A stretch of 64,000 nt of DNA. Source: Fasciolopsis buskii (lineage: Eukaryota; Platyhelminthes; Trematoda; Plagiorchiida; Fasciolidae). Under the pieces are notes generated by a model. The model saw only the letters and a program-made list of their open reading frames with translations, was not told where the DNA came from and ran no database searches. Location of the stretch: NCBI GenBank assembly GCA_008360955.1, contig LUCM01006404.1, positions 17,153 to 81,152 of the forward strand, read 5' to 3'. Shown one piece after another: positions 26,201-35,199 of this stretch; the stretch's first letter is position 1, and each line of letters begins with the position of its first letter. The position numbers were made by a program, and so were the translations under genes.

Positions 26201-29200
26201 AATGTAGCGAAAATAATGAATGTGCATAGCCGTATACTATCCAATTTTAATTAATCTAAGATCATTTGTGACAGACTTATGTATATTACAGCCGTATTCT
26301 CCTTGTTCGTCAGCTTTGGGTCGTAGCTTGTTCGTGTTTAGTGCCACCATCTCACGAGCTACCCTTACCTTACGACACTGAATTTTGTCTAACGTGGGTC
26401 ACGGGAGGTCAACAAACAGGTCGTAAAACCCTCGGGTCACCTCCATCCAGAACCTTGTCACTCAAATTCGGCAATTCTTATGGCCTGAACGAAACGAGGA
26501 GCACCAGTGGAAATCAATACTTAAGCTAAATTCCTCATATTTGTGGATAAAATCACATTCGGATCCCTTGTTAACAATCGCACACGTTTTATCTAACCTA
26601 CCCACCTCGTAAAGATAAGTGGACGCTTAATAGACGGTCGTTTTGTCCGAACTGTCATGATTAGTGCACGTGGTTGTGTACATCTGACAAGTAACCATTA
26701 TCCTGCATAACAATCTGGTTGTTATAGGCGGTGACCAATTTAGCGTTTTTGGCTTCGCAGATTTTAAATCTATTATCATTCTACAAACACATACTTCCCG
26801 AGATATTTTGAATTTAACCTTTTTTAAATGTTGCGTGGCCGAAAATTTTAACATGGCCGCAAAAAGGTTCACAGAACCTCTCTCTGTGATTAGTTGTTTC
26901 CCTTATCGACAAAGGACACCCCACAAAACTATATAAACGATAGAGCTCACTTGACTTCTGACTTGTATTGGTGGGTCAGCAATAAATGCGCGGCTGTTGT
27001 ATTAGACCTCTCTCCCTCGCTAGCGAGTTGAGATAGGAGTTCGAATTCCGTGCCTTGTTCCTGTGTGACTGTCCAGTTAAAGGGACATTTGGTCCGCTGC
27101 ATTCCGTTGTGCAACTACGGGGTTTGAAGGCCCAAGGCCGTATTATTGTGTCTCCAGCCTTGGTGTGTGTTAGTTTCCTATTAGGCTGTCGGCTTGTGCT
27201 GTTGTGTGACATCTGACGTTTTGTGCTTCAATGATATGTGTTGATCAACTCAACTAGGAAACAACACTAGTGTTTACACCGCATTTATTATGCACCGAAT
27301 ATGCAACATGCCCAGAAAGGGGCGCGGCTTTTGAAACCCTGCCAAATAGGGAAGTGACCGGTGTCGCATCCTCAGCTGTTTGATCACCTCATTACTCAAC
27401 TGATATTTCTACGAAACAAGTCAACTCACTTGGCGATATGAGCAGCTGAACATGGAAACCCACCAAAGGCCATATTTCCATAATGGTAAGGCAAAACGCT
27501 GTGGACTGCGGTACATAGCCTCTCCGCATAAGAACCATTAATTACGACGAAAACGTGTGCTTTGAAATCGTACGTTCTTTTTCTGAGAACTGGCACTGCC
27601 AAAACGACGAAAAAACCTCCGACGAATCACCGTACAATTTACAAACAGTCTCATCGGCCGCACAGGCTCCTAATGCTTCATGTGAAACTCCAGTGACAAT
27701 CTAACAATTTGTATACAAGGATCAGAAAACATTTATCCGGAAATGCTTACATGGACATGTGTCGACCCACCTCGTGCATATAAACCAGTGGAGATGGCTG
27801 TAATCGAACCTCAAGACGATCCAGCTTTCGTCCCAACAAATCCTTGCAAACACCGCAAATGCGCAGCAAATATTCTTTTTGAGAATTCCCAACATCCGAA
27901 TATGAAGGATATGGAAGAATCACATCGAAATTATGAACTTTTGCGACACAAATACAATAATACTTCTAGAGATTGCAGAACATGGTGCGCATCAACACTA
28001 GGCGTCATGTGAGAAATGCCTTGGAACTGGGAGGGGTTAGTAACTACGAGTTTACCGTTTTACTGAACATTAGATTTAATAAAGGTGCCATGAGACTGGC
28101 AGGACGAGGTAAACAAAGAATGGTTAAGCGAATCGGTGGAACGAATATCCTTAGAATAATCTGCAAACACGAAGCAGAGAGTGAACAAATCAAAAGTCTC
28201 ACCTAGGTCATGATGAGCACACCATGGGGTTTGTTAAGAATTGACACAATAGCTATAAATTATCAGTATTCAATGAATACGTATACTGAAAATGTATTAT
28301 GACAAAACTATCAATAGAAAACAAGGTCATTACATCCCAGTGGGGAAAGATGAGCAATCCATGATCACTATGGGTCACGCGACCATTGGGGATACAAAAA
28401 TCGTGATCATGAAACTTGCAGTAGTCTACAACCGAGTGGTGTCTTAGTGGGTCATGTATGATAGCCAAGCGGGCGGAAGCGGACTGTCAACTACGGCAAA
28501 GATTAAGAGACGAGGGACAGAAAACTCTTAGGTCATTATTAACTTTATTTTGCCACAAGCAGAAATTCGAAGAAATTAGCTGTATTGAGAATCCGACCAT
28601 CAAAAGTCGGACACTTACCCTTAGTTGTGTCTCGATCCATATCTAGCAACGGCCGCGAGATTTCCACAGACTTGAAAAACACAGGCTTATGTGTTATCCC
28701 CTCTTGTTCTACACAAGAAATCGGAACATTGCACGAAAGTGAAGTTAGATTGGATGTGTTTACTAACTCCAAAATGCGCATTCCGGAATCTTTCGAGAGA
28801 AAGAAGCTGCAGTCTGCACAAAGAACGTGTCCACAGAGGCGACAATGATGTCTACGACGAAAAACAGGATTGTAATCCAGAATTGCGTTAGTGAACTCTG
28901 TCAGTTTCTGCTTGCTTTTTTGAGCAACAAGCTGAAACCGTTTGACGTCCGAGGATGCTTGAAGTGGAAAGGAGGACTGATCGGCTTTTTCTTCTAATGC
29001 CGGAAACGCTAACTCCATACCAAGACCGAAGGCTCCACCACAAGATGGACAGAGATCGACCTTAACATCAATCCATGGAACAACAGACTGCTCATACTCT
29101 ACGACCAAACGAACGGAACTAGAAAGTTATTCCGGTATCTTACCCCTGCGTTCATCAGCAGATTTGCAGTTACAATTGAGTAATTTTTCAAGACGGATTA

Positions 29201-29571
29201 GTAGACTGTTTGCCTCGAGGGCATCTCGAGAAGCTCGACATCTCCGATACCGAGTGAAATCCGATAACAAGGAGCGGGTCTGACCTACAAATTTGTGTCC
29301 GACGTTCAGAATAATTACCGAAAGGTTGTGCGGAAACTTCCTGATCATAAAACGCCAAACTGAGAGGAACAGAGTCAGATCGTCTGATAGACAAATTGAT
29401 TCCGGTCTGGTGTGAATTACGATAATGTCCAACGTGATCGCCATGCTTATGATCCGAATCGAAATGAAACTTTAGCAGTTCTGCCGTGCCGAAGGATTTC
29501 ATACAATTCGGGCAGATGAAACCCTCGATAATTGGCTCAGAAACTGTGTGTGTCATATTGCTTGTCATCAT
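11234..29571 (-). CDS. RBSN: Rabenosyn-5-like FYVE protein (Rab effector of endosome recycling)
   Basis: Preferred exons in coding order: 29571-29319, 29284-29144, 29098-28619, 27937-27751, 16440-16354, 13505-13347 (3' end weak), 12948-12705, 11485-11234 (stop TTA/TAA at 11234-11236). All junctions are phase-consistent. Seen: a C2H2 finger GFICPNCMKSFG with FHFDSDHKH; LLSDFTRYRRCRAS with LLIRLEKLL; SVVPWIDVKVDLCPSC; RRHHCRLCGHVLCADC; RICGVCKDLLGRK; TGEQKYALEVARNMR; and a basic/acidic coiled segment YDSLAAQRKDELTARWEEED. This order is that of rabenosyn-5, a PI3P-binding Rab4/Rab5 effector that works with VPS45 and EHD proteins in early-endosome fusion and recycling. The last exon holds a Rab-binding-like helix (ALSRNDPDEARRCNSELSRL) and then stops, so the NPF-rich tail and second Rab-binding region of vertebrates are absent. 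The 11.3-kb intron 16441-27750 is full of retroelements. An acceptor (ttgttccag) ends at 29601, giving a 29-nt 5' leader. Confidence 0.9.
12705..12948 (-). other. RBSN: Rabenosyn exon coding helical segment
   Basis: Acceptor AG at 12949-12950 and donor gtgagt at 12699-12704 flank 244 nt, one base plus 81 codons. The product (RKFESLVSEAVGQEGVKRSG, then LARTIAQMARQFLQTNLPPL and a charged helix ending EEEDRVLAQ) aligns with the vertebrate region containing LQRMIRYSATLFVQEKLLGL and its following coiled coil. The downstream exon 11485-11234 follows in phase 0. Confidence 0.8.
14105..15400 (+). mobile_element. RTE-like LINE copy interrupted by an assembly gap
   Basis: Before the gap the reading frame gives IREQQAGFRPGRGCIDQIFA and a DLKGVFDSMDR block of the reverse transcriptase. 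After the gap it gives NLVLGATSENSLF and the family 3' part up to the GAT-rich tail at 15385-15402. Flanks match the 55.5-57.0 kb copy closely. It lies in the rabenosyn intron between exons 16354 and 13505. Confidence 0.85.
14351..14825. other. Assembly gap (475 Ns)
   Basis: A run of N inside the LINE copy. The matching interval in the copy at 55.5 kb (55775 to about 56470) is close to 700 bp, so the gap size is probably an underestimate or this copy has a deletion. Confidence 0.99.
15403..15840 (+). mobile_element. Second, 5'-truncated LINE 3' end in tandem
   Basis: Directly after the GAT-rich tail of the preceding copy the sequence starts again at GTTACGCGTTGCATGTGATG, which matches the family region GTCACGTGTTGCGTATGACG. 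It proceeds through CCCTGTGGAAGTCAACAGAT to a second terminal block ending in TTTAACGATGAGCGATAATG. It is more diverged than the first copy. Confidence 0.75.
16441..17519. other. Start of the large rabenosyn intron, no gene seen
   Basis: Intronic sequence upstream of the exon at 16354-16440. A 95-residue plus-strand open frame at 16625-16912 has no recognisable domain and no splice context, so it is not called. Confidence 0.5.
17520..18480 (-). mobile_element. LINE reverse transcriptase fragment of another subfamily
   Basis: Minus-strand frames read MGFPKKHKAIGLDGLSPSFF and FSVDLKAAFGSVDR, the pre-fingers motif and the first reverse transcriptase aspartate box. The order is correct for a minus-strand LINE. 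Frame breaks show decay. It differs in sequence from the RTE-like family that dominates the window. Confidence 0.65.
19310..20060 (-). mobile_element. RTE-like LINE 3' fragment, minus orientation
   Basis: The reverse complement of 19310-19330 matches the family's terminal block (GCAGCGGTCA, then CTTGCCTTGCTG). Further in, CCACGTTGCCACGTGATG and GCGGTCACTCCATCCAATAT are reverse complements of conserved 3' ORF segments. It abuts a plus-strand copy beginning near 20100. Confidence 0.75.
20100..23210 (+). mobile_element. Longest RTE-like LINE copy (leader, endonuclease, reverse transcriptase, 3' tail)
   Basis: In order: a leader shared with 645-960 and 30855-30925; an APE endonuclease start (LGSFNVRTITQADQ at about 20775, CCVSET); [17 protein letters not shown] residues near 21115-21150; a deletion of the endonuclease end; a linker with PDDLPPVLFKVGGE; reverse transcriptase blocks including DPYYADDVVCLFE at 22440-22475 with the catalytic YADD intact; the thumb region (LELDGEELMTVGRFTYLGSC); and a 3' tail ending GAATGATCATGATGATG. 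Frameshifts near 20870, 21210, 22050 and 22530 make it inactive. A segment is also missing after 22900, between GVEWSDP-like sequence and the terminal block. It sits inside the rabenosyn intron. Confidence 0.88.
23215..23640 (-). mobile_element. Diverged LINE reverse transcriptase fragment
   Basis: Minus-strand translation around 23480-23320 gives REQEIEFRPGQGRVDI and, further on, a FDSVD-like block, matching the REQQAGFRPGRGCIDQ and AFDSVDR motifs of the family. Inserted next to the tail of the plus-strand copy. Confidence 0.6.
23641..24567. other. Intronic sequence, nothing recognised
   Basis: AT-rich intronic sequence of the rabenosyn gene. An open frame at 24103-24519 (+) of 138 residues has no motif and no homologue that I recognise, and is most likely chance. 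Confidence 0.5.
24568..24746 (+). mobile_element. tRNA-derived SINE, reference copy
   Basis: The head GGTGACCAAACGAATAAGGT followed by GCGGGTTTGAATCCTCCCAC has the spacing and B-box (GGGTTTGAATCC) of a tRNA-derived pol III promoter. A unique body (CCGGTCAACTTCCCCACTTG, GCACCCCTCTGCTGACCGCG) and an A-rich end (GATTAAAAAAAAT) follow. The same unit recurs at 5365, 25655, 37918 and 47590. Confidence 0.82.
25655..25832 (-). mobile_element. tRNA-derived SINE, inverted copy
   Basis: The reverse complement of 24568-24746 with few differences: GGATTCGAACCCGCGACCTT marks the B-box, and CCTTATCCGTTTGGTCACCG the A-box region. It lies about 0.9 kb from the plus copy in the opposite orientation, so the two could form a long hairpin in the intron RNA. 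Confidence 0.82.
25833..26719. other. Intronic sequence between SINE and solo LTR
   Basis: No gene or repeat recognised with confidence. A short open frame at 26341-26529 (+) has no motif. Confidence 0.45.
26720..27266 (+). mobile_element. Solo LTR (older copy), 547 bp
   Basis: Starts TGTTATAGGCGGTGACC and ends GGAAACAACA, so it has TG...CA ends. The interior matches the solo LTR at 33980-34551 (TATAAACGATAGAGCTCACTTGA, then TTGGTGGGTCAGCAATAAATG, which holds a TATA box and an AATAAA signal). Flanks are CTGGT on the left and CTAGT on the right, a 5-bp target duplication with one mismatch. No internal retroelement sequence is present. Confidence 0.75.
27295..27390 (-). repeat. Degraded SINE fragment
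   Basis: GGGGCGCGGCTTTTGAAACC and CAAATAGGGAAGTGACCGGT resemble the reverse complement of the SINE body (GGCCGCGG, AAGTGGGGAAGTTGACCGGT). The tRNA head is barely recognisable. Confidence 0.4.
28619..29098 (-). other. RBSN: FYVE exon of the rabenosyn gene, with an inserted segment
   Basis: The exon starts after acceptor AG at 29099-29100 and ends before gtaagt at 28618. It codes VVPWIDVKVDLCPSCGGAF, then about 53 extra residues, then FRRRHHCRLCGHVLCADC. Six of eight FYVE zinc ligands are here; the last CxxC (RICGVCKD) is in the next exon at 27751-27937. The RRHHCR basic patch that binds PI3P is intact. In vertebrate rabenosyn only about eight residues separate the first CxxC from RRHHC. The insert is open and rich in Lys, Gln, Ser and Leu, and I see no GT-AG pair that removes it in phase. 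Confidence 0.88.
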
Positions 29572-29754
29572 AAAAATAATCCTCGAAAATTAAACCGCAC
29601 CTGGAACAATAAACATGAGGAATGAAAGCAAGTCCGTAAATCATCAACTCAGTCATTAGTCTCCGATCTTAAACTGCATCTAAGATCGACGTTAGCCGAG
29701 CAATACGTGACAACAGGTGACTGAAGTAAAACCAATAAATTTGTGAAACCGACT

Positions 29755-30925
29755 AACCAGCGCTTTATCATCGTTTTCGTCCAGCGAGGCAAGCCACACT
29801 GACCGCTGCCTCTTCCTCCGTGTTACATGCTGCTATAGAGTGAACATGCAATTGGAACAGCAAGTGGACATTCAGAGGGCGGGAAAAGAAAAGTGCCACA
29901 GTAGCAAACACGGAATACAGCCAGGCTGTACATTACACTTTTTATTCGTTCTGATTAAACAAAAATGATAATCTCCACTGTTCACTGTCATCCTTGTGTC
30001 TCCAGCCAGCTATTTAACGAATCTTTCGAACTTCAACCACGAAGACGTGAGACATCTACTTCGCCTAAATACCCTGTGCGTCCTCTCATCCCACGTGGCT
30101 TTTTCCATTCCGCGAGAGGAATGGAAATTAGATCGCGGATTGGTGGACCAGTGTTCAGCACGCAATCCAACCAACGCAGTCTTTCAAGCTTTATACGCTG
30201 CAATACAATATTATGGGGATGCGCAAAAAACATGTCCCAAACGCATCAGCCTATTCTGATCCAGTGCTAAGTCTGACGACTGAACCATAAGACCCAGTAA
30301 CTCACCCCTAAAATCTGTTACTCACAAAATTCTCCCACCATATTGTTTCAATACCGCACAGAAAACGGTGTTCAAACGCAAAAGATTTTGCTTATCTTCT
30401 GTTCTCAGCGGAAAAGTCTCGGACCCGTAGAGCAATACCGACTTCATTGCTGCCGTGTATGCCCGACCTTTGATACATAACCGGATGTCGAGCTCACACC
30501 ACAGATGCCTCAAACTGGCAAACAAATAGAGGCCTTTTGTATGCGCGAGGACACTTCACCAGATATACCACCACCGAGTGAGATACAACTACCCAGGTAA
30601 CCAAATCTATCAGCGTCACCTAGATGTTCCCACGTAAGAATAAGATACACAGGAATGACAGGTTGAATAAAAGAGAGGGAACGCTGAACAGTACCATACT
30701 TATCACTACCCACCCCACTTGCCCTCGATGCAATGGACAGCGCGGTCCTGATTATCCGGCATGACGACTGATGTAGTATGGAATTATTTGTAGGCGTGTA
30801 ACTCATGAAGACTGGTGGACGGGTACTGCTATGGAGTCCAGCCACTAAGCAGAAAGGCGATTATTGTTCTCAGCCGAAGCCTTTGGTTGTGACAAGAACC
30901 TGACTGCAAGTCAGCGGGGCATAGC
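29755..30925 (-). mobile_element. RTE-like LINE, minus orientation, rearranged
   Basis: From right to left it holds the family leader (30925-30850), a short stretch with LTWEHLGDADRFGYLGSCIS, a KGRAYTAAMKSVLLYGSETF thumb block of a related subfamily, 3' ORF remnants (30233-30033) and the terminal block (29830-29780). It lies immediately upstream of the rabenosyn start codon, so it may have displaced or joined the promoter region. Confidence 0.7.
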
Positions 30926-31849
30926 TGTCCTATGTAACAGTTTGAACTGTCGGTCGCAGCTGGAAGTGTCTTGCTGTCTATTTGAGCTCTGGCTCTGCTG
31001 CGTCTGATTTTGCTACCGCGGTCTTTGCTTTTGGCACAGCCGTTGCTTTTTCAGGCGACCGTTTTTGATTGGTTCGTGCTGTGGGGTCCATTGTCCTTCT
31101 TTACACTTGGACGACCTCGCGACCCATCAGGAACAATACAGTATTTACCGAAGGAACTCGCTGCAACTTTGAAGACCCCAGCTGATTCGCCGGTGAACTC
31201 CATCAGTATATGCCTCTCTAATCAGTTGCCTTTCTTGAAGAATGGTGACTTGTGTACGCCTACTGTTTACATCCTCCTTATGTCCGCAGGAAGTGGAATG
31301 CCTGAGTCGCAATGCATTTTGCAACTATCTACGAACCAGTTCTCTTCACCCTTTGGCTGCCAGTTTCTCGCGGTTTCGGACCAACGAGCAACGACTGGGC
31401 GACCAATTCACTGATTAGGTCTGTATGTGCACGTCCTCACCTGTCTCGCTTGAAGTTTCACCCCAAAATGAAAAGGCTGTAGAAGCTTCCCAGTCATATG
31501 ACTTAGACAAATCTTTTTTCCCACGCTGTTGTCAACTCCTGTCATCATAAGAAAAACTTCTGTTACCTTGTGCAAACTCAGTGAGTTTTTTGGTCCTGCC
31601 GGTGATTTTTATCTATGACCTCGGCCTAGTTGTCACGGGTGTTGCCGTCGTGTTTTCGGGTCTGTACAAAGGAGTTTGCTGCTGCTTCATGTTACTTCTC
31701 CGCTCTTGGTAGGCAATTCACGCGGTCCACTTCTAGAACCCACAACTTCCTTCACCTTACTGCGGCTGGCTCATCGAAGAGGATAGACCGGCTTCTCATT
31801 GCAGTTGATCATGCTTAGCGGTAAGTACCTGGCAGATATCGGTCAAGTT
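30926..31849. other. Sequence between two LINE copies, nothing firm
   Basis: A 134-residue open frame at 31010-31414 (+) is rich in Leu and Ser and shows no motif. It probably belongs to an older repeat. No splice sites or homology support a gene. Confidence 0.4.
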
Positions 31850-34800
31850 TAATTTTCACTGGCCAGTGGCACACATCAAAGGAAGGCCAAAACAACGGGG
31901 AAAGACTTCTCCAATTCTGTGCAGATAATCATTTATTCCTATCTAGTACGAATTTCCGACACAGTTCGCGTCGCACAGCGACCTGGCGTTCTAACTCGAA
32001 AGGCACATTGAGTCAGATTGACCATATCGCAGTTAGCTACCGTTGGCGCAGTTCTGTCCAGAATGGTAGGTCGTACTGGACCGCGTACGTCGAATCGGAC
32101 CATGCGTTAGTTTTAATGCGATTTTTGCTGCAGCTCAATGGCCATCGACCCAGGCCACAAACCCGATTGGGTGTCGAACGTTTGTCCGATTCGGCCGTTC
32201 GCAACAGCTACGAACAGAAACTGTCCGAGGAACTAAAAACTGCGACCAGTGGCAATGTAGACGATCAGTGGGATCAAATTAAGCAGGCTATGCATTTGGT
32301 AGCGGATTTCGCCTGCGGTCCCAGATCTAGTGTTCATCAAAAAACATGGATCTTCGCAAGCGTCGCCAGTCAATGGGAGCAAAAACGCGAGCTGCCTACT
32401 GCAAGGAAATGAATAATGGATGCGTACCACACGTTCAGCCTCAGTTGACCATAAGCCTTAGGAATGACCGCGAAAACTGGTGGGTTGAGTTCAGCCGAAG
32501 AGATGGAGTGGCGTCCGCTATCAGGTAACAGTCAAGACTGTTTAAAGCTTATAACGCGACCAGCGGTGGGCGGCGAACGTGCGGGTTAGTGAAGTCTGTG
32601 CGATAGGAATGAGGAGCTCATCATGGAAGACAAAAAAGGATGGACACATTGGGCAGCAACATGTCAAGCGACAGATAATAGGGGCCACACGCCTCTAAAC
32701 GTATTTAGTCCGACGTCTGGAGGCTGTGAAGTACCTTGGGAAGGTGTCAGCTGAATCCCCCAAGCGGAAGTGTAGTGGAGTTCAAAATATTCGGCTTCTG
32801 CAACGAGGGGGAGAAGCTGCCGGTTCCGACGACCTTGTCCGCCAGTTCTGTTTCAAAGTGGGTGAGAGAAGTGCTCGCTTAAATCACTTACCTCCTTGAT
32901 TCGTGATATTTGGAACGAGGAGCGTATCCCGCTATCGCGGGGTAAGTCACTGATTTTACCCGTGTTCAAGAAGGGAACCCGGAGTGACTGCAGCAATCAT
33001 CATGGGATTAGTTTAATTCGATAGTTCCTAACGTGTTAGCTTGCGATAATTGCTTGCGCGTGCACGTTCGAAGATATCGCGACATAAGCCGGATTTCTCG
33101 GCGAGGGATGACAAGATTACTTCGCAGCTCGGAAAACGCGCCACACGACCGTCCGCCCTACGAATCGTTAGTCTTCTCGACTTTGTAAGGTTGTTTTGCG
33201 ACTTCGTTGGATCGAACCGGCAACTACGCAGTGGCTCTCCACGCAGAAGGGGAGATGCCAAGCGAAGTTTGTTGAACCTGTTGCAGGCAATTTGTACTCG
33301 CATACCTATGGTCGCGGTTAGGGTATACGGTGAACAGTTCCAGTTATATAACGGACTAGCTAAGCGTTCGACAAGGCTGTACCCATCTCTCGCCATTTCT
33401 TGTTTCAGAGCTTCGTCATGGACGAGGTGAGGATCAATGCTTTAGGAGGTTCTCCGAGGACGTGTAGGAGTGGAACTGGGAAGTGGAGGAAGCTATTGTG
33501 ACCTAGATTAAGCAGACGACGTCGTGTGTCTGTTCGAGTCTGCGGACCATGCACAACGGGCACTAGATAGACTGTCGAGATCGGTTGCTCGGTTCGGCAT
33601 GTGCTTTGCACCTTCAAAGTGCAAAGTACTGTTACAGGACTGGACGACAGCAGCGCCGAACTTGGAACTGGATGGAGAAGAACTAATGACTGTGGGCCGT
33701 TTCACCTACCTTGGTAGCTGCGTGTCCAACGATGGAAGCTCAGCAGTGGAGGCAAACACGCATATATCCAAGGCTCGTGCAGCTTACGCTGGATTGAAGC
33801 ACTTCTGGCGTTGGCCTGATATTTCACTGAAGTTGAAAGGTCGCGTGCATTGTGCTGCAGGGCGTTCAGTTCTGTTGTACGGTTGCGAGACGTGGAGTAT
33901 GCGTGTGGGAGATGTTCGTCGGTTGGAGATTTTCGACCACCGATGTTCACGTAGTATGGCTAGGATTGGATGGAGTGACTGTTATGGCCGATGACCATTC
34001 GAAGGTTTTTGGAGCCGTAGATTTCATTTCTGCCACCAATTTCCCAAAAGAATCTATCCCTTTCTTAACATTTCGAAATTGACGTTATTTTAAAAATTTC
34101 GCGGCTGAATATTCCTATATCCGCGAAAAGATTCATAAAAGCCCCTTCTGTGATTGGCTAGTCCACACATCAATCAAGGCCACCCAACAAAACTGTATAA
34201 ACGATAGAGCTCACTTGAATTCTGACTTGTGTTGGTGGGTCACCAATAAACGCGCGGCAGTACTCTGTGTTCGTCTTCTCCCTTCCGCTAGCGGGCTGGG
34301 CTAGCTGTTCGTATTTCGCGCCGCTTATTATTCTGTGTGGCTGCTCATTCAAGGGAGCAGCAGATCTGTCCCATTCGTTGCGCGACTATGGGCCTTGAGT
34401 CTTGAGCCCGAACTTTTGTGTCTCCAACCTCTGTGTGTGTGTTCCTGTCCTACTAGACTACAGGCTGTGCTCCTGGGATATCGTGCACTGCGAGTACTTG
34501 TGTCTTGTGCTTTACTGTGTGCATAGACCAACCAAACTCGGTAACATAACAGTGACCGGGCGAGTGATATAGAGGTTATGCATCTGATATTGGGTGCCAC
34601 TTCTGAAAATAGCTTGTTTCAGCGTATGAATCCCAGTAGACTACGCTGGTCGGGTCACCTGTTGCGTATGACGAACACTCGTCTACCGTACCGTGCCTTA
34701 TTTTGTGTTTCTCCCAATGAATGGAAGAAGCCATGTGGAGGCCAACAGATGACGTGGCAACGTGGGATGAGAAAATGTACAGCAAAGCTAGGTAAAGTAG

Positions 34801-35130
34801 GTGTCTCACGTCTTTGCCTTCGTGGTTGGGGTCCGAAAGACTCGTCGACTTGCTGGCTGCAGACACTTAAGGATATGGCAGTGAATCGTGAACAGTGGCG
34901 ATCGTGCTGTCATTTTCTACTGAATCAGAATGATTGAAAACACGCGCGTTTGTACAGTTAGGTTGTGTTCCGTGTGTTGGCTGCAGCAGCATCTTATCTT
35001 TTCCCGCCTATGTAGGTCCACTCCCTGTTCCCATTGGATATTCACTCTTTTTGTATAAACGTGCAACTCTGGGGAAAGGCAGCGGTCAATGAGGCTTGCC
35101 TTGTTGTTTAACGCTGAACGATGATGATGA
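31850..35130 (+). mobile_element. RTE-like LINE copy with nested solo LTR
   Basis: Begins with the end of the endonuclease (QIDHIAVSYRWRSSVQN, AYVESDHALVLM at 32010-32120), then the linker, reverse transcriptase and thumb, and the 3' part up to GAACGATGATGATGATGAC at about 35115-35130. The catalytic box at 33506-33520 reads GATTAAGCAGACGAC, so the Tyr of YADD is a stop. A solo LTR interrupts it at 33980-34551. The part 32520-33460 differs from other copies by many single-base insertions. Confidence 0.85.
33980..34551 (+). mobile_element. Solo LTR, 572 bp, inserted in a LINE
   Basis: Element ends are TGTTATGGCCG and GGTAACATAACA, with short inverted ends TGTTATG/CATAACA. The 5-bp target GTGAC is repeated exactly at 33975-33979 and 34552-34556. 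Removing the element restores the LINE sequence seen in other copies (GGAGTGACCGGGTGAG at about 56480). Inside are TATAAACG (34196) and AATAAACGCG, fitting an LTR promoter and poly(A) signal. No gag or pol remains. Confidence 0.9.
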
Positions 35131-35199
35131 TGACTTTAAATTTGAGGGAACTTCTAAAGTCCGGTCATTTAGTTGTGGGGGCTGATTTGTGATTATCAG

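Noticed and set aside
33980..34551. DNA transposon, because of the short inverted ends TGTTATG/CATAACA
   Set aside because: TG...CA ends, a 5-bp target duplication, TATA and AATAAA signals and a second copy without coding sequence fit a solo LTR better.
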